Of a stretch of DNA of 64,000 nt, positions 63,385 through 64,000 are shown in pieces. Made by a program: the position numbers and the translations under genes. The stretch is from NCBI RefSeq assembly GCF_003054705.1, contig NZ_QAYX01000024.1, forward strand, positions 558,001 to 622,000. The letters run 5' to 3'. The stretch's first letter is position 1. The number at the start of each line of letters is the position of its first letter. The notes under the pieces are model-generated. The model ran no database searches and was not told where the DNA came from. It saw nothing but the letters and a program-made list of their open reading frames with translations. Source of the DNA: Opitutus sp. ER46. GTDB lineage: Bacteria > Verrucomicrobiota > Verrucomicrobiia > Opitutales > Opitutaceae.

Positions 63385-64000
63385 GAACACGTCACCTCCC
63401 GTTCGCGCTGGTTGCCTTGACCGCCTGGCTCGCCGCGCCCGTGCTGCGCGCCCAGACCGCTCCGGCGGCGACCCCTCCGCCGCCCGCCCCGACGGCCGCG
63501 GTGACTGACGCCGCCCCAACGGCGACTCCCGCTCCCGCCGCCGCGACCAAGTCGAAGGACGCCGCCGGCCGGGACACGCTCTCCGTCGACTTCCCGGACG
63601 AGGATGTGCGCAACATCCTGCGTAACGTCGCGGATCTCTTTGAGCTGAACATCATCATGCCCGAGACGCTCCAGGGCAAAACCACGATCAAGCTCCGGGA
63701 CGTCACGTGGCGGCAGATCTTCCAGAGCGTGCTCGACCCGGTCGGCTACACGTACGTGGAGGACGGCAACATCATCAAGATCGTCACCAAGGAGAGCCTC
63801 AACGAGGAGCCGGTGACCACGGACGTCTTCATCATCAACTACGCGCGCGCCGCCGACATCCTCCCCACCGTCAGCTCGCTCGTGGACACGACGAAGGGGA
63901 AAATCGTCGTCGATGCCCGCAGCAACAGCCTCGTCATCACCGAGCGGCCCACCCGCCTCGCGCGCATCCGCCCGATCATCGAGCAGCTCGATAAGGCGAC
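63381..64000 (+). CDS. pilQ: Type IV pilus secretin PilQ, N-terminal part (runs off window)
   Basis: At least 206 residues from ATG 63381, still open at 64000. A signal peptide (about 1-25, LVALTAWLAAPVLRAQ) is followed by an Ala/Pro/Thr linker. A secretin N0 (STN-like) domain follows: DTLSVDFPDEDVRNILRNVADLFELNIIMPETLQGKTTIKLRDVTWRQIFQSVLDPVGYTYVEDGNIIKI. An N1 domain comes next: VFIINYARAADILPTVSSLV...GKIVVDARSNSLVITERPTRL. These are standard PilQ/GspD modules. The outer-membrane ring region lies outside the window. The start overlaps the PilP-like stop. Confidence 0.92.
   Translation, partial: MRTRHLPFALVALTAWLAAPVLRAQTAPAATPPPPAPTAAVTDAAPTATPAPAAATKSKDAAGRDTLSVDFPDEDVRNILRNVADLFELNIIMPETLQGKTTIKLRDVTWRQIFQSVLDPVGYTYVEDGNIIKIVTKESLNEEPVTTDVFIINYARAADILPTVSSLVDTTKGKIVVDARSNSLVITERPTRLARIRPIIEQLDKA

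Overview
The window is high-GC, densely coded chromosomal DNA. Its gene content suggests a Gram-negative member of the Verrucomicrobia, most likely family Opitutaceae. The pointers are a Bat/MoxR aerotolerance operon with fused genes, a TonB-dependent receptor of the kind abundant in that group, a C4 zinc-ribbon coiled-coil protein, a tiny AURKAIP1/COX24-type basic protein, a DUF1573 protein, and type IV pilus PilM/N/O/Q. Shine-Dalgarno sites are mostly weak, and stop/start overlaps (ATGA, GTGA, TAATG) are common. This placement rests on recalled family distributions, not on a database search. No rRNA, tRNA, CRISPR array or intact transposase gene was seen. The one large structured RNA is RNase P RNA.

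Layout. 1-2.5 kb: the end of an alkaline phosphatase, a Nudix hydrolase and a soluble PAS histidine kinase. 2.5-2.7 kb: a remnant of a repeat element that recurs inverted at 53.8 kb. 2.9-10.7 kb (minus): moxR, DUF58, batA, batB/C fusion, batD/E fusion and a small low-molecular-weight phosphatase-like protein, tightly coupled. 11-17.7 kb: a GGQ release-factor-like protein, a membrane protein, a large DUF748 (AsmA-like) protein, a MOSC protein, a LuxR-type regulator with a degenerate receiver, and a small secreted protein. 17.8-19.3 kb: an ECF sigma factor, a small membrane protein and a membrane-anchored helical periplasmic protein, resembling a Cnr-type signalling module. 19.4-26.8 kb: a nutrient-uptake and catabolism locus (IclR regulator with a perfect palindrome at its start, TonB-dependent receptor, MFS transporter, phosphodiesterase/phosphatase, FAD oxidoreductase).

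27-41 kb: mixed housekeeping and envelope genes. These are a PAP2 acid phosphatase, an EF-Tu-domain-III-like protein, a molybdopterin oxidoreductase, a candidate 23-residue basic ORF with a strong terminator, a split ThrE-type exporter, a Cu/Zn superoxide dismutase without its usual cysteines, a dicarboxylate symporter, KdsD with a Gfo/Idh/MocA partner, a LysM lipoprotein, DUF3185 and DUF1328 membrane proteins, a class III aminotransferase, CorA, a PTS IIA protein and a cluster of small membrane or secreted proteins. 41.5-46.7 kb (minus): gyrB followed by gyrA.

46.8-64 kb: a zinc-ribbon protein; a DUF1573-rhodanese-MauE/DoxX operon in which every protein carries a cysteine pair; rnpB; three overlapping minor-pilin genes; rpsT; an addB-addA helicase/nuclease pair; the AURKAIP1-like small protein; and the start of the pilM-N-O-P-Q operon, whose secretin gene runs off the window. 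The minor pilins and the pilMNOPQ operon lie within 13 kb of each other and probably serve the same pilus or secretion machine.
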